From contig OW285191.1 of the NCBI GenBank assembly GCA_935421135.1, positions 16,322,700 to 16,386,699 on the forward strand: DNA of 64,000 nt. The letters are read 5' to 3'. Both the position numbers and the translations under genes were made by a program. Below, one piece after another: positions 1 to 12,700 of this stretch (its first letter is position 1; each line of letters opens with the position of its first letter). Source of the stretch: Bugulina stolonifera. Its lineage: Eukaryota; Bryozoa; Gymnolaemata; Cheilostomatida; Bugulidae. Under the pieces are notes generated by a model that was not told where the DNA came from, did no database searches, and worked only from the letters and a program-made list of their open reading frames with translations.

Positions 1-604
1 CACATGGCCCAAATTTGCAAAACTGATATAATAGCCATAGACTGTTCACCATGCAGAACTTTTCCATGTAGGCCTATGCTTATGCAGTCTGTTGTCCTGT
101 TTACAATTTACATGTAGAATATTATTCTAAAGCAGGTTTTATGGTCTTTTTAGAAACCAACAATCAACATAGCATTAAAAGCTATTAAAGGATAATTTAG
201 TACAATCATGTACATTGTATGTTATAACTACATGTAGATAAACTGTTGAGTAATGATTACGCTGGTTCTTTTACAGTTCATGAAATTTTCATCCAATATT
301 TAATAATATTATATACAATCATGTAATATGCTTTCTAAGCAATTCTGAGTGTAGAGGGAGTTAATAGAAACACATGTACAACTTAGTTCTTTCATCTACA
401 TGTAGAATAGCGATGCACCTCGACTTATAGTGAGAGGTGTGTTATTTCATCTATGCTGTCAGAAGTAATTGCTTATTTAATATGCATAATGTTGTTTTGA
501 ATGGTTCATGCTAGATCCTTTCAAATGGCGCATAGTTTGCAGCTCTGCTTCCATCATCCTTATTCCGTTTTTAGGTTGAACATCAGTTACTTGAGAGTGC
601 AGTC
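1..604. other. Upstream flank of the heparanase-like gene
   Basis: AT-rich non-coding sequence with several copies of the short motif ACATGTAG. No open frame with splice signals was seen. The first exon of the plus-strand heparanase-like gene opens at 605 (context GCAGTCATGG, an acceptable animal start context). A promoter must lie here, but no convincing TATA box at a fixed distance could be named. Confidence 0.5.
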
Positions 605-2969
605 ATGGATTGTCGTCAGTGCACCTTATTAGCTCTACTTTCAATAGTTGTGCTGTTAGTTAGACCCGCTACACCAGTGACACCAGTCAACTATAAACTG
701 GGTGTAACTCGTGATAGCTACCTGCACGAAGCTCGTCCTGACTTCCTCAGCATTGCATTAGATTGTTCTTTAATTGGATCTCATTGGCAGACATTTGATC
801 CTTTGAACAAAGGAGTCATCGCAATGGCTCAAGCGTTATCTCCCGCCATTTTACGTCTCGGTGGTACCTCTTGTGACTATGTTATCTTTAACAGCACCAG
901 TAGGGATGTTTGGCAACGTTATCAGTGTATGATATCAGACGTTGAAGATCTTGATTCTATTTTGGAGATTAAAGATTGGAACAAGTTAGTTGACCTTGCA
1001 CGGGCCGCTAATCTTACTTTGCTATATGATGCTAATGCAATGATTAGAGACGGCCAAGGCAACTGGGACCCAACTAATTTTCAGATGTTCCTGAAATATA
1101 ATGAAGCCTATAATGTTTCCAATCTAATGTTTGAGCTAGGAAATGAGCCAAACAACTACCCTGCTCATTTTAACCGAACAATCACTGCATCACAGCTTGC
1201 CGCAGATTTTAAAACACTTCGCAAGATTGTGAAGCAATATCCTATATTTAAAGACAGTCTTGTGGTTGGGGCGGACGTTGGTAACCCATACATTAGAGAT
1301 GGTGAGTTTCTCAACACTAGGGCTATATCCTGTATTATATAATACTTCACAAGTCATATGCATGTACATGTAAATTTGTTCTTAATCCAGTGTCCTGCAA
1401 AAATCTAATTATTACATATTGCATTTACTTGTAGTGACATGAATACTCTACCCATTGTGCATGTAATGTCAACTGTTTATTGCATGAACTATATTTTTGT
1501 ATTTAGATGTTCAACTGGACCCTGCTACTTATATACACGACTTTTTCCAAGATGGCCACTCTGCTATTGATGCGCTGACTTGGCACCAGTACTACCTAAA
1601 AGGCAGTACTGCTAAAGTCGCGGACTTTATCAACCCTGCTATTATGGATATATTTCAGAAACAGGTAAGGCAGCCTATTAATTCTTGACGCTAGCTCATA
1701 GCAGCTAATATCCTATCAATTTGATCACCTTATATGTACACAAAAACAGTGAAAGGTAACTCTGTGTCTCTCAGACCGCTAAAACTAGTGCAATAGACTA
1801 TTATTAGAGCCATGGTTTAGTATCGGTGTCCTCATATTCAGCCTTGTTATTCAGCAATATTAGGCTATAGATATATTTTCTATGACAGTGTTCAATAGCT
1901 TGTTTTTCTCACTCAGGTTGACATTGTAAGAGAGATCATTCAAGATGTACTCGGTGCAAATCACACATTTCCTGTTTGGATGGGCGAGACATCATCAGCT
2001 TATGATAGCGGAGCTAAGAACATATCAAATCGTTATGTTGCTGGTTTTCTGTGGATGGATAAGCTTGGTATTTCTGTCCAATCAGGGTAAGTTTGCACTG
2101 CAAAGTGGGCTACCACGCTATTATCTGTTTATTAATTTAGAGTAGTCTTCTCATTGTTTGTATAGTATAACATGGCTGTGTTGATATAAAACTGTCCTAT
2201 TGGTATCAATCCAAGTATAATTGTCAGTATGCATGTATATAACCAAGCCAAGGCGGGGGAGATAACTACGGAATTCATCACAACCATACTATCACCAGTA
2301 GTTAGTTTGGCCGTTATATATACATGTATGTGCATATCACGTTATAGATATGATATTGTCATACGCCAGACGTTCTATGGTGGTTCGTACTCGCTGATAG
2401 ACAGTGACCTACAACCACTGCCAGACTTCTGGCTCTCATACATGTATAAGAAGTTAGTCGGTAGAAGGTCACTTGGTGTCAAGTTTATTCAAGGTCAGGG
2501 GAAGGTTAGAGCATATGCCAGTTGCACAAGGTATGCACATTTAGACAATATTTGCCTACCAACAGTTTCAGGAGCTCTTGCAACTTTGTAGTATGTTATT
2601 CAATCATGTGATTGTATTTGAATGGCATGCTACTCAATCAGCTATAGTTATAACACTGCTTGGATTACTTTCAGTGCTCAGAGTGGATTCAAACCTGGTG
2701 CTGTTACAGTTTATGCAATGAACTTGGATCACTATACCCCAGCTACCATATCCGTACCGTTTAATACTACTGGTACTATATACATGATGGAACCAACTGA
2801 CGGCACACTAACATCACGCTATGTTAATATTAATTTCCAGACTATGAAACTTACCCCAGACCAACAGATTCCTTTAATACTTCCATTTTCACAGAATACC
2901 CTGACTCTTAAGCCTCTTACATTTGGATTCCTTATTCTTGAGGATGCTAAGGCTGTAGCATGTCTTTAG
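605..2969 (+). CDS. Heparanase-like endo-beta-glucuronidase (GH79), five exons
   Basis: Exons 605-1301, 1507-1664, 1917-2086, 2348-2530 and 2675-2969 join in phase into 500 residues. A signal peptide (about residues 1-25) implies secretion or lysosomal targeting. GH79 clan-A enzymes cleave glucuronides; heparanase cuts heparan sulfate chains. Family landmarks are visible in order: RLGGTSCDY (84-92), FELGNEPN holding the acid/base Glu181, LTWHQYY in exon 2, and WMGETSSAY holding the nucleophile Glu309. The LDKLG, LPDFWLS and KKLVG segments follow, then a hydrophobic C-terminal beta domain ending near the stop. Several N-glycosylation sequons are present. Both catalytic glutamates are kept, which argues against a heparanase-2-like inactive form. 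The segment matching the vertebrate excised linker looks short, and the two basic heparin-binding clusters of the human enzyme are not visible, so substrate preference is uncertain. Identification as a GH79 heparanase relative is secure; the exact substrate is inferred. Confidence 0.93.
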
Positions 2970-4082
2970 TTGATCCTTTACACTTTGGGGCATGTCTACC
3001 AATTTGTTACATTTTTCACATAACTTTGGTATTTATTTTGTCATAATAATATGTGAAGCCACAATCTTTGCTTAGCTAGTCTGATTACCTGATTACAAAT
3101 TTTCATAATTTTATTACCATTGAATCAGTTATCAATGTTACCAGTTATCATTATGGTGCATAATTGTAATTTTGTAATAGTAGTTTCTAGTATTATGTAA
3201 TACTAGAAAACACTATTACATACAGAAATGAACTACATGAATGTGTAGTTCATTTCTGTATGAACTAACTCATGATTGGTAGTGTGATCTTTATCTTAGA
3301 TAATCAGCAGTCCATTCATACACTAGTGACTATGACATGAAGTTGTCCTCTCCTTTTCTTTCCCAACTCTGTTACTATTAATTATAGTCTATGGATGGCT
3401 GTAATACTACTTTACTTTCTATTATATAGTACTCATTTCTAACTACTACAGCAGTTACTGCAAATTTATCTATTTATTGTTCATAAATAATTATTTTATT
3501 GATAATAGAACAATAACAAAATTATTGATGAAATACAATCATCATTCTGCAACTTTTTTATCACCGAAAGTAAATTATACAATAGTGTAGTAATAAACAG
3601 TAAAATAATAAATAATTATTATAAAATATATAATTATATGATGCTGCATTGTAATATAGAATTGTACAAATTATTGCCTTTTAGAACGATATTTGTATGC
3701 TATTATTGGCTATGTACAAACAATGTAGTGCACTAACTTTATACAATATTCAGCTGCATGTTGCTGACATTCAAAACTTACATAATGTACAAGGTACACT
3801 TACTTAAATAAGCAAACTATGTAACTAATGCACTAGTACATTATATTATTATATAACTGACTAAAGAAAATAGCGAAATACAATTATTTTTGCTGTGAAC
3901 AGTAATTCGTGTAGCAAGCAAAATTTGATGAAAAATTGAAAAGATCATGCACTAGTGCATTAGCTAATCTACACACTTTGGTTTTCCAGAGCATCTCTCT
4001 TTAGCTGTAATGCATAGACCAGATGTTGATAGAATTGAACTTTGGTGAATGAACAAGTTTAGCAACATTGTGAAGTGCTATT
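2970..4082. other. Intergenic region between convergent genes
   Basis: AT-rich spacer between the 3' ends of the heparanase-like gene (plus) and the LDLa tetraspan gene (minus). It must contain both 3' UTRs and polyadenylation sites, but no AATAAA sits close behind either stop codon. Its only clear structure is the pair of perfect hairpins at 3174-3262. No coding exon was recognised. Confidence 0.5.
3174..3262. repeat. Two back-to-back inverted repeats (tandem hairpins)
   Basis: The first hairpin has an outer stem GTAATAG/CTATTAC (3174-3180 with 3213-3219), a 3+3 internal loop, and a perfect 12-bp inner stem (3184-3195 with 3198-3209). The second is a perfect 19-bp stem (3219-3237 with 3244-3262) closed by a 6-base loop. 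The arms were compared base by base. The hairpins lie 200-300 bases behind the heparanase-like stop codon, either in its 3' UTR or just beyond. They could be a MITE remnant, a structured 3' UTR element or a small-RNA precursor; the sequence does not decide. Confidence 0.75.
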
Positions 4083-7000
4083 TTATACTTGAGTGCTTCT
4101 TGCACTACGAACAGTGCCTCGGTCCATTGTAGTTACCATTAATGGTTGCGAATAATTGTCAATTTTTTCTATAGAGTCTACATTGCTGTAAGATATATAA
4201 GTATTGTTACCATTTAAGTGACCGTGACTGTAATATCCCGCAGGTAGACGAATGGTTGCAGGTAGCGTATGTACATCATATGATCTGAGAGATCGTTGTG
4301 GTGTGACTATTTGATCGGGAGTTGCTACCCCATTGTCTGTTGAATCATTGCTTAGCCTCCCTAATAGCAACCCATCTGCTGTCAGCTGGTCGTCTGAATA
4401 CATGGTACGTTTATAAGCTTCAGGATATGGAATACCTCCATGTGTGTGACATGATGCATTCTTTAACATCTGTGCTGCTACTATACAGAGGATCATAGCA
4501 AGACCAAAGAAGCCGCAGTTATAGAAAGTTAACTGTGTGGAAATTCTTATGGAAGCTAGGCCTCCTGTGACTTGTACAGTTTCTATAGCCACCTGTTCGT
4601 ACAAGTTTGAACTGGTCGGGTTGTCCAATACAAAGTTTAGTGCCTTAACGTATTTCATCCAATAAATGCCAGTTAGTAAGGTCTGTATTATACAAATAAA
4701 GTATATGACTGCCAAGATTATAAATGTTGCTCTCATCGATTTGCATTTCCTGTTGAACTTACCGAAGCATAGCAGGAGGCCAATAGCGATAATGCAGAGA
4801 CCACCACTAACGCCTATGCAAGCAACGATCACAACTTTAGTTAACGAGTACTCGTATTCTTTAGCGAACTCTTGTTGTTTCTTATCAGGGTAGTTGAGGT
4901 CCAGCATGCTCTGATTAAGGGTGGTGAAAGTAAAGGACTGCTTAAAACATTTGCCTTGCTTATCATACTTGAGACTTTTCAGAGCTGGGTTTAGAGGTAA
5001 AGGTTTCGGTTCATAATCACATTCAGTTTCATCTGAGAGATCTCGACATTGGAAGCTGGCATATTCCCTCTTTTCACAACTAAAATATGTATATATAAAT
5101 GTTTCCTAAGTAGAACAGTGTCATGTTAGTTAACCAATTTTTGATAAGCTAGAAAATGCAAACTTCAGGTTTGATTCAATTTGCTGTTATAGTCATGCAG
5201 ACTGCTATATAGGAATTGTCCTTTCTCGTTTTGCAAAAAGAAAGAGAGAACAACTTCAAAGAGATGTCAATTACTACACTCTTTACAAGCAATGTATCAC
5301 AATTTTACTAAACAGAACAAGTAAACTACGCAAGCATATTAAATTGCTAGCATGCTACTTAATGCATATCTGTGACGCTAATAAAATTTATTGCTCTCCC
5401 TGTATAATTATATACTCACAGGTAGGTTGAATCAATCAATTGACCATCTTTACATTTGGAGTAGAACTGTGAGGCTGGATCAGGACAGTCGTACTCATCG
5501 GAAAGATCAAAGCAGTCAGGCTTGGCGTCACATCGTTCACCAATCACACAAGAACCATCTCCACACCTAAAACGCACCAAGATAGCTACATTACTATGAT
5601 TTGTTGAATATGAGACAAATCGGTAGATCTAGCAGATGTCTATCTCATTATTTGTTCGGCTGTGCATTTACATGTAATTGGTAATCGGTATAGCCTTGGC
5701 ATCTGACACAATGGTTGCATGTGTTTAGTAGTACAAGTCTAGTTGATATAGTTTTATACCGTGCAGATGTTGGACCTGACACTCAGACTAATAAAAGTGA
5801 TAATCAAGGAAAAAGCAACAGATTTTACCTTGTAGATACTAGATTGTGAAAAAAGACTCTCATAGAATTTCAAGCACTTCTTCAAAAATTTGATTACCTA
5901 CTGCTGCACATTCAATGCTTACCTGAGGAACCCCATTCTTCCACAGCAGTTCTGTTCATCTTCATACATTCCACAATCATTAATGCCGTTACAGACTTGA
6001 GATTTAGCAATGCATATGGGTTTATTGGGACTGCACTGAATTAGACCAGGTCCACATGGCTCTTTGAGCTCAGGACAGTTCAGTTCATCATGGCCAGTGG
6101 GGCAGTCTATCGTTCCGTCACATTGCTATAACATACAACATACATGTACATGACATGAAAGTAAGACGGTAAAGTGTAAAGCATGTAAATAGGTGCATCT
6201 GTTAGAAGTGCTAGAAATGAGCAATCATGTAATGTGGTCACAATGGCATAAGACAACTCCAAGTGTTGGTGTTGACAAGCAAAAAAGCCACTGCCTGAGT
6301 TCTCATAACTATTTGGCGAAGATATTTATTTACATAGCGCATGTAATATCAGCTTTAGAATATACACAGTCATGACTGCACAGACGTGACATGCACTATA
6401 AAAAAGATAATGAAATATTTTTCCCGTGCATAAATCTATAGTTTTCTTCACTAGACATGTTTGTGGGTAGATAAAATATATAACTACAGAATTCCATTCT
6501 CATTACCAACACAGTATAATATATTGGACATGAATCACAACTAAATTAATGACTTGGTCTAACACAGGGTAGTGGTATTTCCAGTTATTATTATTTTATA
6601 TTTTTAGTTATTTATATCAAAGAGAATGTTAATTTCCTTAGTGACATTGTCAGAATTGATCAGTATAACACTAACTAATCTCATTCATGCCTATCCCAAA
6701 GCTCTTGGCAGTGCAAACTAGCAGCTTCCGATAACATAAACTAGATTTTATGGTAATTATTTGTCCCATTTTTTACTTTCAGTTTTATGGTTTCAAAACC
6801 TTACAGCGTTTAGTTTAAAACCTCTAATTAATGTAATCAATAATGAATTAGTATGTGTCATCTTTTATATGAAGGTGTCACTCATAGGTTTGTCTTGGCA
6901 TGCTAGAACAGGTGCCTGACTCTGCTTCCTGTACTATATTGAAAGTTAATTACTTATCATAACACTCTACTTGAGACTAAACTGTTTCATTATCCCAATA

Positions 7001-9734
7001 AACATGGAGAAAAGAAAAACTAACACATTATTTTGATAGGAAATCTTGCATGCAAGTGACACAATATTAAATGGAGCACAGGTAGGCTCTACATGGAGCT
7101 TTATACATGAGGTAAACTAGTAAAGTTATTAAGAATAGCAAGTGAACCTTTATTTTATTATATTGCATTATACACAATAATTCCTTTAAACTAACCTGAT
7201 TAGCTAAAATAATTGACTCATTGATATTGGGCACTGGTAAATGTGACTACACTCTTGAAATAGAGGGAGGACAACTTTGAAAGTTTTCAATTTTCAAAGC
7301 ATTTTGTATTTTGTTTCCTCTCTAGCAATGTGTGGATTGTAATTGTAACACAACTACATGTATTTAATGAATGACATGCATCTAATAACCCTAAACCTGA
7401 ATGTTGGTCTGTATTTTCTGCATCACTGGATGGTGCCATGCTGCCGACCATAAACCTGTATATGTCATTAACATACATGTACATGTAATTATTATCTCTC
7501 TGTGGTACTATTTTAAACCACTCAGTTTCCAAATTTACATGTTATGGTTTTTTCCACTACATTTGGTACTGGGCTAATCAAACAGATAATTGAATGCTGA
7601 ATAATAATTATATATGATATCTTATCATTCTTGATATCCTTTTTATTAACTATCCAGCAGTTGTAATTGAGAATCAGGCAAGCTTATGATTGCTTACAAC
7701 CAAATAATGTGTGCAACTGTGCTCTGAGTTTTATTCAGAATTAAACTGAACTCCCCTCTATCCTTTTTGTGTACGATTAACCTTGCATTTCATGCTTACA
7801 TGTCTCTAAGTCTACATATCTATATGTCTACATGTTTACATGTCTATAAGTCTACATGTTTACATGTCTACAAGTCTACATGTCTGTAAGACTACAAGTC
7901 TACATGTCTATAAGTCCACATGTCTACAAGTCTATAAATCTACATGTCTACAAGTCTATAAGTCTACAAGTCTATAAGTCTACATGTTTGCATGTGCTTA
8001 ATCTATTAAGTTTATACTAACCTGAGCTGCTCTAATACATCCATTGATTGGTTTCCTGTAGGCAAGAGATCTTGGTGACTTAGGTTCAGCACCTCGCAGA
8101 GTTCTCATAGCTACTATGGGGCACTGGTACTGTTCATATGAAGCCTTACAAACTGGTGCCACCCATGGTGTTTTAAATACAGCTATCTTTGGACCTTGAA
8201 TCGGTATTTTGCAATGTGACAACAAGCCATATCTAAAACGATTTACGGCAAATCATGAACTTGGAAGACAAACTACTGGTCACAACTCAATTTAACAGTT
8301 CTAATTGAGTTTGATTTAGAATCAGACTTATTCCGTCTGAAGAAGTTCTTATGAGCTTCCGGCAGCGAGTGTCTGATCGTACACTGAACTTGGGTCATGT
8401 GCACAATTGTATAAGAGTTCTCTTTATATAAAGAGAATGGCCTCGGGCCAGCCAATCTCACAAGAAATGCAAAACCATCCTGCAAGCGACTCGACCATCT
8501 TATTGACTGGTCACATAGTTCATGCACATCATTTGGGAATATACAGGTAGCCCATTAATCCTCTGTCTTATTCAGAGTTGATAGAGAAACTGATTGGTAG
8601 ACATATCTTAGACAGAGTTAAAATATCTTAGAAAATGTGCATTGTATTAAAAAATACCTGGATGTGATAAACCTGACGTCCTCGCCGCCGTTGTCGATGT
8701 ATTTGTACAAAGTACCAGAATCGTTTGGGATTGTCTTGTTAAACATGACATAGTCCAAGTGTTTAGAACCTAATCGGGGATAAGAGAGATCGAGGGTGGC
8801 GTAGGGATTGGTAGATATGCCTGCCCAGTTGTCCAGCCACAATGACAATGCTCCCATAGCTATTCCAGCCAACTGCAATAAAGTTACATGACGTGATTGT
8901 ATGAAATAAATCAATTAAAGTGGTTCCATAGTTGGTGCCAACATGTACACTGTATGTTATAACAATGTGACAGCTTAAAGTTGCTATGTACTTGCTGCCA
9001 ACAAGCAAATTACGAAAATTTACATTGTAATTGTGTCAACTATTCATTGACTAAGTGGCAGGACATTGTTTTCGATGCTGCTAGATTCTACAAATAAACA
9101 GGATAAAAGTACTTTTAAATAATGATATAGACATGGATGAACTTTAAATTTTGGGCGCAGCCTTCCAGCCAGTGACTACCAAAAGGAAAGGTTCAATCTT
9201 CAAATGTAAAATAAAATTTTTTCGAAAGTGAAGTTGTGTTATGACTACATGTAGGGCTAATCCCAAGTGTGTTTTAAAAGTTGTTGGCACCTTTACTAAC
9301 AATAAATCTACACACCACTAAGTAGATGCATTTGGGTCAAGTTGAATCATATCGAGGTCAAGATGAAGGTTTTGAACTTGAGGTTGACCTGCAGCCACCT
9401 GCAGCCATCTCACAGCAACCCATGCTCAGGAGAGCCACATTCTAAGCACAAGTAATCTGTGTAATTATAAATTTAACCAGATTCAAAACTCATAAATGTA
9501 CTTACAGTGGTGAACAGTAGCAAAACAACTATGGTGCATATTTTACTGCAGCAATATTTGCCATGGTGATAGTAGCAATTACTATAGCGACTGGAGGATC
9601 CAACTTTCGGCTGTAGACCCAAAGGTGATGGTGTAGATGTAGAATGACTGGAGTCATAATCCATTCGACCAGAAGCCACCGACATGGCCCTTAATAGTGC
9701 TGGCGAGGATTCTGTGATACGCTGCCTTGATAGC
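4083..9734 (-). CDS. Four-span membrane protein with LDLa repeats, claudin/TARP-like
   Basis: Exons (transcript order) 9734-9506, 8872-8658, 8232-8022, 6125-5923, 5566-5420 and 5079-4083 join in phase. From the ATG at 9685 they encode 650 residues. The frame stays open upstream of that ATG to the acceptor at 9735, so an earlier start is possible. TM1 is about 49-73. A large extracellular region follows with the motif GLLSHC (134-139) and then LDL-receptor class A modules: two with six cysteines and the acidic calcium-binding pattern (FDLSDEYDC in one), plus flanking degenerate copies. TM2 is about 399-424, TM3 434-460, TM4 504-524, and a tail of about 125 residues ends STQV, a class I PDZ ligand. 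Topology, the Trp after TM1, the GLx-x-C motif and the PDZ tail recall claudins and stargazin-type TARPs, but the LDLa array in loop 1 is unusual. Exon structure and LDLa calls are firm; superfamily membership is inferred. Probably an adhesion or receptor-accessory protein. Confidence 0.75.
6126..8021. other. Intron of the LDLa tetraspan gene
   Basis: This 1.9-kb intron separates the exon ending at 8022 from the exon starting at 6125 (minus strand). It is AT-rich, without recognised coding sequence. Its upstream end carries the TCTACATG-type minisatellite at 7797-7994, ending about 28 bases from the splice donor. Confidence 0.6.
7797..7994. repeat. Minisatellite of TCTACATG / TCTATAAG units
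   Basis: About 200 bases made almost entirely of short alternating units such as TCTACATG, TCTACAAG and TCTATAAG, with a period near 10 bases and imperfect longer periods. It lies in an intron of the LDLa tetraspan gene, immediately next to the donor side of the exon at 8022-8232. The unit contains the ACATGT core that is dispersed throughout the window. Confidence 0.85.
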
Positions 9735-12700
9735 CTAAAATCTAATTAATGCAAAGCATGACAATTAGTTGTATGTCTAATGGTTACATTAATTATTCAT
9801 ATTATCACTTAGTAGGGTGTAGTGGGCTCAAATATTCAGATTTAATCTTACACTACTGTCAGTACTGTGTGCACCAGCTAAAGCCAGAAAGGAATTCCAA
9901 TATTTTGGATATCTATAATACTTTTACCATGTACCCCTCTTCTCTCCTCGCCCCCTCCCCAATATCTCCCTCCCCCATATCCTATAATAAACTCATTTAC
10001 AATTATAGAACATATAAATTTGACAGGAGTTGTGTTATTTATAAAATACAGCTAATATTTATTGAGAACCGATACCATGAACTTTCCGATCAAAAATCAA
10101 GGTGGACAGAGTTACACGAGTAAATGGATTATTTTTAAGGTATCAGTATTACTCTTCATAAATTGTAAAAGAGCTGAACAAAAGACCTCCTAGACGGCAC
10201 CGGCGAAAAATTTGATTAAGAATTCAATGCAGTGAATCAGATGCCCAATATTAGCACAATTTATTTAGTTTCAAATTTCCAACTTGATAGCACTTTAAAT
10301 GTGGTTATTATCTTCTACAGTTTCAGTAGTAAAAGTTTTCATCAGTTTTTATTGTCAAGCATCCTGACCTGACTGAGTTGGTAGCTCATGTTTACTAGTT
10401 GTTTGTCAAATGCTATACTTTAGATGAAGTGTTACATCTCCTCTTTCACTTGTGCAATCAAAGAGAGTTATTTATAATTCTCTTATTTTACTTAAAATTA
10501 TTATTGATGACAAAAGTATTGCTTCTGTGGTCAACCATGGGCAGGACAGGAAGTGTATTTTGATAAACTAGATTTACAAAAAATCCTGTTTAGAGCTGTG
10601 GGCTAACTCAGATATACATGTACGAGTATTAATAGTATAATACTGTTGCCATATTTTTGCTTTGCTTTATTTGCGAAGATTGAAGGAAAGCACTAACATG
10701 AAACACAGTTATCCAATCACCAGCTGTGGGTACTCCTGGCTAGATGGTGAGATAACCAAAGATAGCCCAATTAATGAATTATTTTGGAGTTGTCCTCTCA
10801 ATACATGTGATGGTATGTTCCTGGGCTTTCTTGTTTGTTGATAAAGTGAATGCTTGTATACCAGCCTTGCTTATGAGTAAACATTTGGTTTGATCTAAGC
10901 TCCATAATTCCCTGAATCTTAAATTCACACAACCATTAGCTTTCCTATAAGCCCAGAACATTTGTTGTTATGCCTATTCATCCACTGTTTGTATGATTTT
11001 AATCAACTATAGCATCTCTATCCTCTATGTTGAAATTAGTCAAGTGTATTGCACTGGCCCTGCAGTTTAATAAACATATACATGTATACGCAGCAGAGCT
11101 TATGTTTGGGTAAACACATCCTTGATGTCCATTTCACCCTCCTATTTTGGAGCCAGTGAAGCAGATAAACCGATCAAGTAGGGAAACGCTTTCCTAGAAT
11201 ACTGTTTGGAGATCAGAATAGAGAATGTATAATCATTTCTCAATAGACCGATATGCATGATACACGTAGACTTACACTGCAAAATAGTTATGTAACAAAT
11301 GCTAACAACTTAGGTCTAAGGAAAAGTGTTAGAATTTATCTAATAGCATCAAAGTTATTTGGCAACACAAAACTCAAACACAGAGGCAATTTTGAGTACC
11401 AAAGCAGCTTCCCCATATTCCAATGCACAATTTATTCACCTATACATTATGTATCAGTTCAGTTATAACAAGTATAACCAGGCAATGATTCAATCCCCTT
11501 ACTTCATTTAAATGTAGTTAGCATTAATCAACATTTTACACTAATAAATTAATGATGTAGCTATTAATAATAGAATATAGCACCTGATAAGCCACTTCCA
11601 CATGTAAGTGATAAATCAAGTATTGGGACTATTTGGGTCCAAGGTGGGCTTGTTATATGCATAAAATCAGTGCAGTAACTCTGTAGTTATATGCACTTCT
11701 AATTGGGTATGTTATTAGGTTTGGAATGTAGGAGTGGACATTGATGTTCAACAATATAATAGACTGTGTTCCAAGCCCTGCATGCACCCCAAACCACCTG
11801 GCTACTTGCTATCTGCTACTGTTTTATCACCATATCCATGAACCAAAAATCCCCAAATAATAAGGAAAGTGAAAGTGAGTTGAAGGAAAGGATGGATATA
11901 ACTGTAATAATGGTGGGGAGCTGGTGGGAGTCGGTAGTTGGGAAGTTTCAGTTGTAGTGCAACTTACCATTCATTTTTAACCCGCCAATTCTGTCAATGA
12001 AAGAATACTCTTACACATGGAGTCTCTTTACAGTTTGGTATAATAAATACTGTATTTGTCATACTCATGCAGTTACATGTATGTACATGTACAAGGTAAT
12101 ACAAAGCATAGTAATATCATGTATGCCTACATGTACATGTATATGCCCACTATATGGGCCCATGGACCTAGCTACCAGGCATTCTGTAGTCATAATATGG
12201 TAATGATGATAAGTTAACCAGCAGTAAAACCCAATATATTATTGTAAACCCACAATTCAACACTAGACAATATCATTTCACAATCCTCACTAACCTATAA
12301 AAGTCTTGAATCCCCCTAAGTATAAATAATTACATTTATGGTATGGAACCAATTTTAATCATGCATATAAATGTATATAATACCAAATATATACTATATA
12401 CAAAATTACCATGTAATTATAACAGGCTGGTAATAGCTATATACACCCAGGTTGACACTACCTCCTTTACTGCTTTATTAGGAAATGTGGTAATGTTCTA
12501 ATTTCTCAATATTAATTGACACTATAACATTAATCACTACCACCAATAAACACAAGAATAATCTCAATATAACTAGTTACCAGGCTAGTATAAAGATAAT
12601 ATAGTCAGTTTCTTAGCAGTGCAATTACATGTCATATTAGATTCATATGAAATAGATAGAAACACTCATTTGTTATATAAATGTGATGTTAATTTGCTCC

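Noticed and set aside
9749..10123. 124-codon plus-strand frame opposite the first LDLa tetraspan exon region
   Set aside because: Low-complexity Tyr/Ser/Pro composition from AT-rich and CCCTCC-rich DNA, with no exon signals.
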